In this document: positions 1-6,822 of the stretch, piece after piece | How positions within the stretch are numbered: position 1 is the first letter of the stretch | How the letters are laid out: every line of letters starts with the position of its first letter | Source: an uncultured Clostridia bacterium | Lineage (GTDB): Bacteria; Bacillota; Clostridia; Lachnospirales; Bianqueaceae | Assembly (NCBI GenBank): GCA_947570515.1 | Contig: CANOUM010000044.1 | Span: 1-10,852, forward strand | Direction of reading: 5' to 3' | Length of the DNA stretch: 10,852 bases | Notes under the pieces: generated by a model | What the model saw: only the letters and a program-made list of their open reading frames with translations | The model's database searches: none | What the model was told of the DNA's origin: nothing | Made by a program: the position numbers and the translations under genes

Positions 1-11
1 ATTGTATAAAA

Positions 12-50
12 CAAAAAAAGACCTTGAGAAGTTCTATCCTCTCAAGGTCT
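12..50 (-). terminator. Intrinsic terminator downstream of lysS
   Basis: Read on the minus strand, a perfect 11-bp stem (AGACCTTGAGA with TCTCAAGGTCT; window positions 40-50 and 19-29) closes a 10-nt loop and runs straight into a T tract of six to seven residues, followed by G and four more T. This is a textbook Rho-independent terminator for leftward transcription. It lies about 260 nt beyond the lysS stop and is the only strong terminator after lysS, so it probably ends the lysS transcript with a long 3' UTR. On the plus strand the hairpin is followed by AAATCTTATTT, so rightward termination would be weak. Confidence 0.88.
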
Positions 51-61
51 AAATCTTATTT

Positions 62-186
62 ATACTCCAAAATCCAACTGCTACGCAGTTGCCGTGCTTA
101 CGCACTCCCTGATTTTGTCGTTGTCGTATCTGGTAAAAACAAATACTTCGCTGCGCTCGTGCTTGTTTTTCTGCGGATACTCCAAA
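62..186 (-). repeat. Structured intergenic element bounded by direct repeats
   Basis: A 10-nt direct repeat (TTTGGAGTAT on the minus strand; 62-71 and 177-186) bounds about 125 bp that contain three inverted repeats. These are AAAAACAA/TTGTTTTT with a 20-nt interior (135-170), GTGC-GTAA-GCAC with a GNRA-type tetraloop (94-105), and a perfect 7-bp stem CAACTGC-GTA-GCAGTTG (75-91). The arrangement looks like an interspersed intergenic repeat or a structured 3' UTR. From memory, similar sequence recurs between genes in Lachnospiraceae, but I could not check that. No transposase or target-site duplication is evident. Its status as a repeat family is inferred, while the inverted and direct repeats are seen directly. 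Confidence 0.5.
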
Positions 187-228
187 TTATGCGATTTTTC
201 CACCTCTGCACAAAATCCTGCATCGTTT

Positions 229-255
229 GATGTAGATTTGATGTAGAGATGTAGA
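229..255. repeat. Three copies of octamer GATGTAGA
   Basis: GATGTAGA occurs at 229-236, 240-247 and 248-255; the first two are separated by TTT and the last two abut. On the minus strand this is TCTACATC three times within the lysS 3' region. It may be a small slippage repeat. No function can be assigned. Confidence 0.6.
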
Positions 256-286
256 TTTTGCCGATTTTTACGAAATGAGATACATC

Positions 287-307
287 CCGTTTTTAAAAGC
301 AAAACGG
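287..307 (-). other. Short hairpin just after lysS stop
   Basis: A 7-bp inverted repeat (CCGTTTT at 287-293, AAAACGG at 301-307) with a 7-nt loop starts 6 nt past the lysS stop codon. No U tract follows on the minus strand, so it is a poor terminator. It could stabilise the 3' end of the coding region or mark a processing point. The stem is AT-rich and chance occurrence is possible. Confidence 0.35.
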
Positions 308-313
308 TACATC

Positions 314-2254
314 TTAATAGAGCTTTGCACCCGCAGGAATATGGTCATTTACCATCAAAAGATGGAGTCTTTCTTCGCCTTCTTCCGAATGGACAGCGGA
401 GATCAGCATACCGCAGGAATCAATCCCCATCATCGCCCTCGGCGGCAGATTTGTAATTGCAATGCAAGTTTTTCCAACCAGTTCTTCCGGCTCGTAATAC
501 TCGTGAATACCACTTAAAATCACTCTATCCGTGCCTGTTCCGTCATCTAAAACGAATTTCAAAAGCTTCTTAGACTTCGGAACTGCTTCACAGGAAAGAA
601 CCTTTACCGCACGGAAATCCGACTTGGAGAATGTCTCAAAATCAACCGTATCCGCAAACAGAGGCTCAATCTCTACTTTGGAAAAATCTATCTTCTCAGG
701 CTCAGCTTTTACATCATTTGCAGAAGCTTCGGAAGTCTTAGAACCTACATCATTTCCTTTATTTACAGCATTTAAGGACTTCATTTGTGGGAAGAAGAGT
801 ACGTCCCGTATAGACGGAGCATCCGCAAGCAGCATGATCATACGATCAATTCCGATTCCGATTCCGCCTGTAGGCGGCATTCCCAGCTCCAAAGCATTTA
901 AGAAATCCTCATCCGTATGATTAGCCTCTTCATCTCCCTGCGCAAACAGCTCTTCCTGCGCAGCAAAGCGTTCTCTTTGATCAATCGGATCATTTAACTC
1001 AGAATACGCATTGGCGACCTCCCAGGTATTCATGAATAGTTCAAAACGCTCAACATAGTCGGGATTCTCAGGCTTTTTCTTAGTAAGCGGAGAAATTTCA
1101 ATTGGATGGTCCATAACAAAAGTAGGCTGCACTAAATGCTCTTCCACATATTTTTCAAAAAAGAGATTAAGGATATCACCTTTTTTATGGCGCTCTTCAA
1201 ATTCAATCCCATGCTGCTTAGCCAGCACTTTGGCGGCCTCTGTATCCGGTATTTCATTGAAATCTACACCGGCATACTGCTTTACCGCATCCAGCATCGT
1301 AATACGAGCAAAGGGCTTACCCAGATCAATTTCAACGCCATTGTAGGTAATCAGCGTAGTACCCAGCACTTCCTGTGCCACATGCCGAAACAGATTTTCC
1401 GACAAATCCATCATCCCGTGATAGTCTGTATAGGCCTGATAAAGCTCCATCAATGTAAACTCCGGATTGTGCCGAGTATCAATGCCTTCATTTCTGAAAA
1501 CACGCCCGATCTCATACACTCTCTCCAGACCGCCTACAATCAGACGTTTTAAATAAAGCTCCAATGAAATTCTAAGCTTAATATCCTCGTTCAACGCATT
1601 ATAGTGTGTAACAAAAGGACGGGCTGCCGCACCGCCGGCATTGCTGACCAGCATCGGCGTTTCGACCTCCATAAAGCCCTGCGCATCCAAATACCGGCGA
1701 ATACTGCTGATGATCGCCGATCTCTTTCGGAAAGTCTCCTTAACTTCCGGATTCATCACCAAATCCAAATAGCGCTGGCGATACCGAGTCTCCATATCGG
1801 TTAGGCCATGATACTTCTCCGGCAATGTCTGAAGACTCTTAGAAAGAAGCTCTACTTTATGTGCCTTGACCGAAACCTCTCCTTTCTGCGTCCGAAACAC
1901 CTCTCCTGTAACACCAATAATATCTCCTGCATCATGGTATCTTTTAAATTCTTTATAGGCCTCTTCTCCCAAATGATCCCTGGTTACATAGGCCTGAATC
2001 TGTCCAAGCTTATCCTGAATATGACAGAAGGATGCTTTTCCCATGACTCGCTTGGTCATTAAACGCCCTGCCACTGAAACGATTTGCCCCTCAAGCTCAT
2101 CAAAATGCGCTGTAATATCTGTACTATGCGCTGTTACATCAAATTTAGTTACGGTATATGGATCCTTTCCCGATTCTTGCATTTCCGCCAGCTTTTCTCT
2201 GCGCAGGCGCAGGATTTGATTCAGATCCTGCCCTCCCTGATTCTCATTTGCCAT
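314..2254 (-). CDS. lysS: Lysyl-tRNA synthetase with C-terminal tRNA-binding domain
   Basis: Class II lysine--tRNA ligase, 646 residues, which charges tRNA-Lys in the cytoplasm. The N-terminal OB-fold anticodon-binding domain covers about residues 55-137. The catalytic core carries motif 1 around 190-201 (GFMEVETP), motif 2 at 251-270 (RVFRNEGIDTRHNPEF) and motif 3 at 463-476 (GGIGIGIDR). The core ends near residue 493, the usual bacterial length. A low-complexity linker (about 495-527) leads to a second OB fold of the Trbp111/MetRS-C-terminal type at about 540-646 (FSKSDFRAVKVL; SGIHEYYEPEELVGK; NLPPRAMMG), which normally increases tRNA affinity. The ATG start has AGGAG six nt upstream, 20 nt after the greA stop. 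It is probably co-transcribed with greA from the promoter at 2798-2826. No T-box leader fits in the 20-nt gap. Confidence 0.98.
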   Translation of the reverse strand: MANENQGGQDLNQILRLRREKLAEMQESGKDPYTVTKFDVTAHSTDITAHFDELEGQIVSVAGRLMTKRVMGKASFCHIQDKLGQIQAYVTRDHLGEEAYKEFKRYHDAGDIIGVTGEVFRTQKGEVSVKAHKVELLSKSLQTLPEKYHGLTDMETRYRQRYLDLVMNPEVKETFRKRSAIISSIRRYLDAQGFMEVETPMLVSNAGGAAARPFVTHYNALNEDIKLRISLELYLKRLIVGGLERVYEIGRVFRNEGIDTRHNPEFTLMELYQAYTDYHGMMDLSENLFRHVAQEVLGTTLITYNGVEIDLGKPFARITMLDAVKQYAGVDFNEIPDTEAAKVLAKQHGIEFEERHKKGDILNLFFEKYVEEHLVQPTFVMDHPIEISPLTKKKPENPDYVERFELFMNTWEVANAYSELNDPIDQRERFAAQEELFAQGDEEANHTDEDFLNALELGMPPTGGIGIGIDRMIMLLADAPSIRDVLFFPQMKSLNAVNKGNDVGSKTSEASANDVKAEPEKIDFSKVEIEPLFADTVDFETFSKSDFRAVKVLSCEAVPKSKKLLKFVLDDGTGTDRVILSGIHEYYEPEELVGKTCIAITNLPPRAMMGIDSCGMLISAVHSEEGEERLHLLMVNDHIPAGAKLY

Positions 2255-2274
2255 ATGGATCTCCTTTTAATGAT

Positions 2275-2751
2275 TTATCGGCTGATTTCCAGCACCTTAA
2301 AAATTGTTATGCCACCAGGCGTTGTCACTTCTACTTCATCTCCTACGGCTGCTCCCAGTACGGCAGCACCTACAGGCGACTCATTTGAAATAAGACCTTC
2401 CATGGGATCTGCCTCTGTCGATCCTACGATCGTATAGGTAATATTCTCGTCAAATTCCTGATCATATAATACCACACGACACCCCAGTGATACTTTATTT
2501 AAATCCGTATCCTCTTCATCAATGACCTGTGCATTGCGCAGTGTCTTTTCAAGCTCAGCGATACGTCCTTCGATTTTTCCCTGTTCATCCTTAGCCGCAT
2601 CATATTCAGCATTTTCAGACAAATCTCCCTGCGCTCTTGCCTCTTTAATCTTTTGCGCCACCTCATGACGTTTGACTGTTTTTAATTCGAGCAGCTCCTG
2701 CTCCATTTTTTCCATACCCGCATGGGTTAAAATTACTTTTTTTGTCTCCAT
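2275..2751 (-). CDS. greA: Transcription elongation factor GreA
   Basis: GreA, 158 residues, the normal family length. It enters the secondary channel of RNA polymerase and stimulates cleavage of the nascent transcript in backtracked complexes. The N-terminal coiled coil spans about residues 8-77. Its tip carries the conserved GDLSENAEYDAAKDEQ segment (42-57), with D43 and E46 as the expected Mg-coordinating acidic pair. The C-terminal globular domain (about 83-158) includes SPVGAAVLGAAVGDEV and a typical TPGG turn. The frame stays open upstream into dusB, but the ATG at 2751 is chosen because the family's N-terminus begins here and GGGAAGG lies 8 nt upstream. A consensus promoter sits just ahead of it, and lysS follows after 20 nt, so greA-lysS forms its own transcription unit inside the larger block. 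Confidence 0.97.
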   Translation of the reverse strand: METKKVILTHAGMEKMEQELLELKTVKRHEVAQKIKEARAQGDLSENAEYDAAKDEQGKIEGRIAELEKTLRNAQVIDEEDTDLNKVSLGCRVVLYDQEFDENITYTIVGSTEADPMEGLISNESPVGAAVLGAAVGDEVEVTTPGGITIFKVLEISR

Positions 2752-2797
2752 ATTTAAAACCTTCCCTTTCTTATCAGAGCTTTCCTGACATCCGCCT

Positions 2798-2826
2798 ATT
2801 ATACCCTCCGGGTGTATTCTTGTCAA
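2798..2826 (-). promoter_or_regulatory. Consensus sigma-A promoter for greA-lysS
   Basis: On the minus strand a perfect -35 box TTGACA (2821-2826) and a perfect -10 box TATAAT (2798-2803) are separated by exactly 17 nt. Transcription should start near 2790-2792, leaving a 5' leader of about 40 nt before the greA ATG. The dusB stop codon TGA (2823-2825) lies inside the -35 box. The spacer contains a small inverted repeat, ACCC-GGA-GGGT, touching the -10 box. It might be an operator half-site pair, but this is unsupported. The promoter allows greA and lysS to be made at high level independently of upstream transcription. Confidence 0.9.
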
Positions 2827-3767
2827 GGAGTGAGCAGCTCCTGCAATTCCTTTAAGCTTGAAATTTGCTGCAATTTTCTTTTCTTCTCCGTACTGCTTGG
2901 CATCCCCTTTAAATACCATAAAATATGTGATCTCATTTGCCGGATTCCAACAAATTCCCCTTTCTCTTCTATGATCATAGCCGCATGCCGCAGCGCCATC
3001 TTTAAAATCTCTTCCTGCTTCGGCCTGGGTGATATTTTACCCGTCTGTAAATATTCACATATTTCTGAAAAGATCCAGGGATTTCCTCTGCTGGCTCTTC
3101 CAACCATAATCCCATCGCACCCGGTCTCTTGAAGCATCTGTTTGGCTGTATAAGCATCCACGACATCTCCATTTCCAATAACCGGGATCTGCACGGCCTC
3201 CTTTACTCTGCGAATCACATCCCAATCTGCCTGTCCGCTGTACATTTCTGCCGCTGTCCGTCCATGCACCGTGATCGCGGCGGCTCCTGCCTCCTCACAG
3301 ATCTGAGCAATCTGTACGGCAACGTCTTCTGTTCGTTCACAGCCCTTTCGAATCTTGACTGTCACCGGAATCCGGACAGCCTGACTTACCTGCCTGACAA
3401 TTTCATATACCAAATTCGGTTGTTTCAAAAGAGCGGAGCCTTCATGGTTTTTGACAATTTTAGGAGCCGGGCATCCCATATTCAGATCAATAGCGGCAAA
3501 TCGTGCTTGTATCTTGCCAGCTTCTTCTGCCATCAGCTGCGGCTCTGAGCCAAACAGCTGCAAAATTACCGGTTCCTCCTCTGCCTCTTTATATAAAAGA
3601 GCCGCGGTATTTTCATTTTGATAATGCAATGCTTTTGCGCTCACCATTTCAGTATAAACAGCTCCTGCTCCCTGTTCACGGCACAGCCGGCGAAAACTGG
3701 AATCTGACACCCCAGCCATAGGTGCTGCCAAGACATTACTGTTTACTTCTAAAGATCCAATCTTCAT
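2823..3767 (-). CDS. dusB: tRNA-dihydrouridine synthase (DusB type)
   Basis: FMN-dependent enzyme that reduces specific uridines in tRNA to dihydrouridine with NAD(P)H, 314 residues, of usual length. The TIM-barrel domain starts with APMAGVSD (15-22, FMN binding). The catalytic cysteine is C99 in DLNMGCPAPKIVK (94-106), which acts as general acid. Further FMN and substrate contacts are K138, HGR (168-170), GNGD (198-201) and GRASRGNPW (223-231). A C-terminal helical tRNA-recognition domain (about 245-314) includes MRSHILWYLKGMP (278-290). The ATG overlaps the coaX stop by 4 nt (ATGA), which suggests translational coupling; AGGA lies about 10 nt upstream. The DusB subgroup is assigned by overall sequence and by synteny with the dusB-lysS neighbourhood of other Firmicutes. 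The exact uridine modified cannot be read from the sequence. Confidence 0.96.
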   Translation of the reverse strand: MKIGSLEVNSNVLAAPMAGVSDSSFRRLCREQGAGAVYTEMVSAKALHYQNENTAALLYKEAEEEPVILQLFGSEPQLMAEEAGKIQARFAAIDLNMGCPAPKIVKNHEGSALLKQPNLVYEIVRQVSQAVRIPVTVKIRKGCERTEDVAVQIAQICEEAGAAAITVHGRTAAEMYSGQADWDVIRRVKEAVQIPVIGNGDVVDAYTAKQMLQETGCDGIMVGRASRGNPWIFSEICEYLQTGKISPRPKQEEILKMALRHAAMIIEEKGEFVGIRQMRSHILWYLKGMPSSTEKKRKLQQISSLKELQELLTP

Positions 3768-4558
3768 TTTCTGCTTTTCCTGCTTGCTCTTTTTATATTT
3801 CGCTTTGCGATAATCTGCAGGCCTTTTAACGTAAGCGCCGCATCATATTGATCGATACAGGAAAGTTCCTGTGCAAAAATTTTGCTGAATCCTCCGGTTG
3901 CTATTACCTTCAAATCCGGAAGTCCCATTTCTTTTTTTATTTGCTCTACGATATACTCTACCTGCCCAATGTAGCCATATACCAAACCTGCCTGCATACA
4001 TTCCACTGTATTGGCATTTAAAATACTAGCCGGCTTCTTGATTTCGATCATGGGAAGCTGCGCCGCCCTCGAACACAGCGCATCTGCTGCGATGCCAATC
4101 CCCGGTGAAAAAACAGCTGCAACAAATTCCCCTTTTTCATTGATTACCTCATACTTGGTAGCTGTCCCGAAATCTACAATCAGACAAGGAAATCCATAAA
4201 TTTCACAGGCCGCTGCCACATCGGCGATCAAATCTGCTCCTACTTCCTTAGGATTTTCTGTTTTAATACAGACGCCCGTCTTAATGCCAGGTCCGATCAC
4301 AAGCGGTTCCTTCTGTATATATCTGCGAATCGCATTACAAAAAGAATGCATGACATGCGGCACTACAGAGGAGATGACAACCTGCTCAAAGTCATGTGCA
4401 TGCAGGCCTTCGCATTCTAAAAGCATACGAATATCAATCCCGTATTCATCCGAGGTTTTGGTTGCCCCTGTCGTCATCCGCCAGCTTGCAACCAGCTTTT
4501 CCTCTTTAAAGACACCCATTTTAATTTGTGTGTTTCCAATATCAAATACCAATAACAT
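3764..4558 (-). CDS. coaX: Type III pantothenate kinase
   Basis: CoaX phosphorylates pantothenate with ATP in the first committed step of CoA synthesis. It belongs to the ASKHA fold and, unlike CoaA, is insensitive to CoA feedback and needs a monovalent cation. Length is 264 residues, as usual. Visible motifs are the phosphate-binding DIGNT (6-10), EVGADLIAD (105-113, with D109 the expected catalytic aspartate; many homologues have GADR where this has GADL), DFGTATKYEV (129-138, D129 expected at the cation site), SPGIGIAADAL (151-161) and ATGGFSK (220-226). The C-terminus is basic (RNIKRASRKSRK). Its ATG directly follows the TAA of the upstream small gene with no gap, and its stop overlaps the dusB ATG, so three genes are tightly coupled. 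No second pantothenate kinase is in view. Confidence 0.97.
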   Translation of the reverse strand: MLLVFDIGNTQIKMGVFKEEKLVASWRMTTGATKTSDEYGIDIRMLLECEGLHAHDFEQVVISSVVPHVMHSFCNAIRRYIQKEPLVIGPGIKTGVCIKTENPKEVGADLIADVAAACEIYGFPCLIVDFGTATKYEVINEKGEFVAAVFSPGIGIAADALCSRAAQLPMIEIKKPASILNANTVECMQAGLVYGYIGQVEYIVEQIKKEMGLPDLKVIATGGFSKIFAQELSCIDQYDAALTLKGLQIIAKRNIKRASRKSRK

Positions 4559-4888
4559 TTATCTGCCCGCCTCTTGTATAACTTGATACCAAAGCTCTAA
4601 TTTTTCCATCAGCTCCGCATGTTCTCGCTCCACTTCCCTTACCAGAAGCCCTGCCGATATGGCATCATACCCTAAGTCATCTTCCTCACAATAGCTGTCA
4701 ATATATACCTCGCCATCGGAATAAAATCCAAGTTCTGCAACGCCTCCCGCTTCTTCCGTGATAAATACCAGACACATGAGAACCTCATTTCTCACGGCCT
4801 CCGGGAGCTTACCTAATGTATCGTTAAAATAGTACTTTTCTTTATACTGACTTGCATATGCCAGAATTACTTTTTCTTCCTGCACCAT
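4559..4888 (-). CDS. Small acidic protein of unknown function (DUF6145-like)
   Basis: A 109-residue cytosolic protein without signal peptide, membrane segment or known catalytic motif. It is acidic, with clusters such as EEDD (68-71). A region rich in beta-formers (about 48-66, GGVAELGFYSDGEVYIDSY) is followed by a charged helix (about 74-106, ISAGLLVREVEREHAELMEKLELW). It resembles a conserved protein found beside coaX in Lachnospiraceae that I recall as DUF6145; that name is from memory. It is a real gene: AGGAGG lies 6 nt before the ATG, and the stop TAA abuts the coaX ATG, so the two are probably translationally coupled. A stable hairpin precedes its ribosome site. The location suggests a link to coaX or to FtsH, but no function can be assigned. 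Confidence 0.88.
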   Translation of the reverse strand: MVQEEKVILAYASQYKEKYYFNDTLGKLPEAVRNEVLMCLVFITEEAGGVAELGFYSDGEVYIDSYCEEDDLGYDAISAGLLVREVEREHAELMEKLELWYQVIQEAGR

Positions 4889-4906
4889 TTCTTTCCTCCT
4901 ATGCTA

Positions 4907-4943
4907 AAATAAGATGCCGCCTATTTTCGGCAGCATCTTATTT
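4907..4943 (-). terminator. Intergenic hairpin between ftsH and the small acidic gene
   Basis: A 15-bp inverted repeat (arms 4907-4921 and 4929-4943) with a single G-U wobble closes a 7-nt loop. On the minus strand the downstream arm ends in CUUAUUUUAG, an imperfect U tract, and the upstream arm starts A-rich, so it could act as a partial terminator in either direction. It begins 12 nt after the ftsH stop and ends 6 nt before the AGGAGG of the next gene. Since no clear promoter follows it, read-through must feed the small gene, coaX and dusB. An attenuating terminator or an RNA-processing and stability element fits best. Confidence 0.65.
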
Positions 4944-4955
4944 GATTACAGCATG

Positions 4956-6815
4956 TTACAGCACGCCTTCTCCCTGCGGCTCTCTGTTATCAAAAAGAGA
5001 AGCAAATTCTTCTCCGGTAACTTTTTCCTGCCTCAAAAGCAAATCACGGGTCTTTAAAAGTACATCATGATATTCTGTAAGCAGCGCTGTCGCTTTTTGA
5101 TGTGCTTCTTCAATAATGCGTCTGATTTCTCCATCAATGGTCGCCGCTACATCCTCGCCATAATTACGCGTATGTCCGATATCACGGCCTAAAAATACCT
5201 CTTCGCTTTCTTCACCCAGCTGCACCAACCCCAGCTTGTCGCTCATACCGTATTTCATGACCATACCGCGCGCCATCGAGGTAGCTCTTTGAATATCATT
5301 CGAAGCGCCCGTCGTTACATCTCCGATTTCAAGTTCCTCTGCCACACGGCCTCCCAGAAGTGCAACAATCTCAAGCTCCATCTGACTCTTCGTCCAATAA
5401 AGCGTATCCTCCTCCGGCAGCGGCATTGTATAGCCGCCTGCCATACCCGTGGGAATAATAGAAATGCTATGCACAGGATCCAAGCCCGGCAGCACGTGAT
5501 GCAAAATCGCATGACCTGCCTCATGAATGGCTGTAATATTCTTTTCTCTTGCCGAAATTACTCTGCTCTTCTTTTCCGTACCAACACCGACTTTAATAAA
5601 GGCTTTTTGTACATCCTCCATCGTAATAAAATGCCGGTTGCCGCGAGCGGCAAAAATGGCCGCCTCATTAAGCAGATTTTCCAAATCAGCCGGCGTAAAT
5701 CCAGCTGTTGTCTGCGCTACTGTCTTCAGATCAACATCCTCGCCCAGAGGTTTAGTCTTGGAATGTACCCGCAGTACCTCTTCGCGTCCCTTTACATCCG
5801 GACGTCCTACAACAACTTGCCGGTCAAAACGACCCGGTCTAAGAAGTGCCGGATCCAGAATATCGACCCGGTTAGTAGCGGCAATCACAATCACGCCATA
5901 ATTGACGCCAAACCCATCCATCTCCACCAAAAGCTGGTTCAAGGTTTGTTCTCTTTCGTCGTGGCCGCCGCCAAGCCCGGCTCCTCTTTGCCGTCCCACG
6001 GCATCAATCTCATCAATAAACACAATGCTGGGAGCACTCTTCTTTGCCTGTTCAAACAGATCCCGCACACGGGAAGCTCCCACACCGACAAACATCTCTA
6101 CAAAATCCGAACCGGAAATGCTAAAGAAAGGCACGCCTGCTTCTCCGGCTACCGCTTTAGCCAGATAGGTCTTACCGGTTCCCGGCGGCCCTACCAATAA
6201 TACGCCTTTGGGGATTCTCGCACCGAGCTCGACAAACCGCTGAGGACTGCGAAGAAAATCAACGACTTCCTTCATTTCCTCTTTCTCCTCCTCTAAGCCT
6301 GCCACATTGGCAAAGCGAATCGGATTATTGGCCTTATCAATCACTTGTGCACGGCTTTTGCCAAAATTCATCATTTTGCCGTTGCCGCCTCCGCCGCCCT
6401 GCATACGAGCCCAGATAAACAACATGATGATTCCCAGAATCACTGTCATCATAACCATCGGCAGCAAACTGCTCCATATGCTGTCAGGTTCTATCGTCTC
6501 TACCGTTACGATAACATCCTGATAGTTTTGGCTCATCTCTTCTCTGAAATGATCAATATCAGATACATACACCGTTTTGGCTGCAGCTCCGTCCTGATAA
6601 ATCAAAACCGCATCGCCCATATTCGCTGTTCCCACTTTAATAGGGGTGATGGATATTTCTTTAATTTTTCCTTCCTGCAAATCCTGATGCAGCTGCACGT
6701 CTGAAACGCGCGCCATACTATTAAATCCAAAATCAAAACCATTAAAGATCAGAACCAGCGCCAGCACAATCATAATTATGCTGTATATGCCCAGTCCTTT
6801 ATAGCCGTCTTTCAA
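4956..6815 (-). CDS. ftsH: ATP-dependent zinc metalloprotease FtsH
   Basis: Membrane-anchored AAA+ protease, 619 residues, that forms hexamers and degrades misassembled membrane proteins and short-lived regulators. Two membrane segments (about 9-27 and 113-136) flank an extracytoplasmic domain. A glycine-rich linker (140-144) leads to the AAA+ module: Walker A GPPGTGKT (209-216), pore motif MFVGVGA (241-247), Walker B IVFIDEID (264-271) and the second region of homology (312-331, ending RPGRFD). The M41 protease domain has the zinc motif HEAGH (431-435) and the likely third ligand D507 in TTGASND. The start is TTG at 6815: the in-frame stop of hpt lies six codons upstream, AGGAGG is 7 nt before the TTG, and the next ATG (residue 15) would cut into the first membrane helix. 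The C-terminus is acidic and short. Confidence 0.98.
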   Translation of the reverse strand: MKDGYKGLGIYSIIMIVLALVLIFNGFDFGFNSMARVSDVQLHQDLQEGKIKEISITPIKVGTANMGDAVLIYQDGAAAKTVYVSDIDHFREEMSQNYQDVIVTVETIEPDSIWSSLLPMVMMTVILGIIMLFIWARMQGGGGGNGKMMNFGKSRAQVIDKANNPIRFANVAGLEEEKEEMKEVVDFLRSPQRFVELGARIPKGVLLVGPPGTGKTYLAKAVAGEAGVPFFSISGSDFVEMFVGVGASRVRDLFEQAKKSAPSIVFIDEIDAVGRQRGAGLGGGHDEREQTLNQLLVEMDGFGVNYGVIVIAATNRVDILDPALLRPGRFDRQVVVGRPDVKGREEVLRVHSKTKPLGEDVDLKTVAQTTAGFTPADLENLLNEAAIFAARGNRHFITMEDVQKAFIKVGVGTEKKSRVISAREKNITAIHEAGHAILHHVLPGLDPVHSISIIPTGMAGGYTMPLPEEDTLYWTKSQMELEIVALLGGRVAEELEIGDVTTGASNDIQRATSMARGMVMKYGMSDKLGLVQLGEESEEVFLGRDIGHTRNYGEDVAATIDGEIRRIIEEAHQKATALLTEYHDVLLKTRDLLLRQEKVTGEEFASLFDNREPQGEGVL

Positions 6816-6822
6816 ACCGAAA

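Noticed and set aside
62..186. Insertion sequence remnant with transposase
   Set aside because: No transposase frame or long terminal inverted repeats can be seen. The ends are direct repeats, so only a structured repeat element is claimed.
24..230. Open frame of 68 codons on the plus strand
   Set aside because: It begins with TTG inside the terminator stem, lacks a ribosome site, and covers the same structured element from the other side.
229..255. CRISPR-like array
   Set aside because: The repeat unit is 8 nt with spacers of 0 to 3 nt, and no cas genes are present.
81..302. Open frame of 73 codons on the minus strand after lysS
   Set aside because: It would start at TTG with no ribosome site, and it runs across the hairpins and repeats of the intergenic element. 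Its translation is low in complexity, with no recognisable domain. The frame is better explained as non-coding structured DNA.
2255..2274. T-box or lysine riboswitch before lysS
   Set aside because: The gap between greA and lysS is only 20 nt, and the greA leader is about 40 nt. Neither can hold such an RNA.
2752..2919. N-terminal extension of greA into the dusB coding end
   Set aside because: The frame is open, but the family N-terminus, the ribosome site and the consensus promoter all place the start at 2751. The extension would begin upstream of the promoter.
5289..6200. Plus-strand open frame of 303 codons antisense to ftsH
   Set aside because: It lies wholly inside the unmistakable ftsH gene. 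Its translation resembles no protein family and is rich in residues expected from reading a coding strand backwards.
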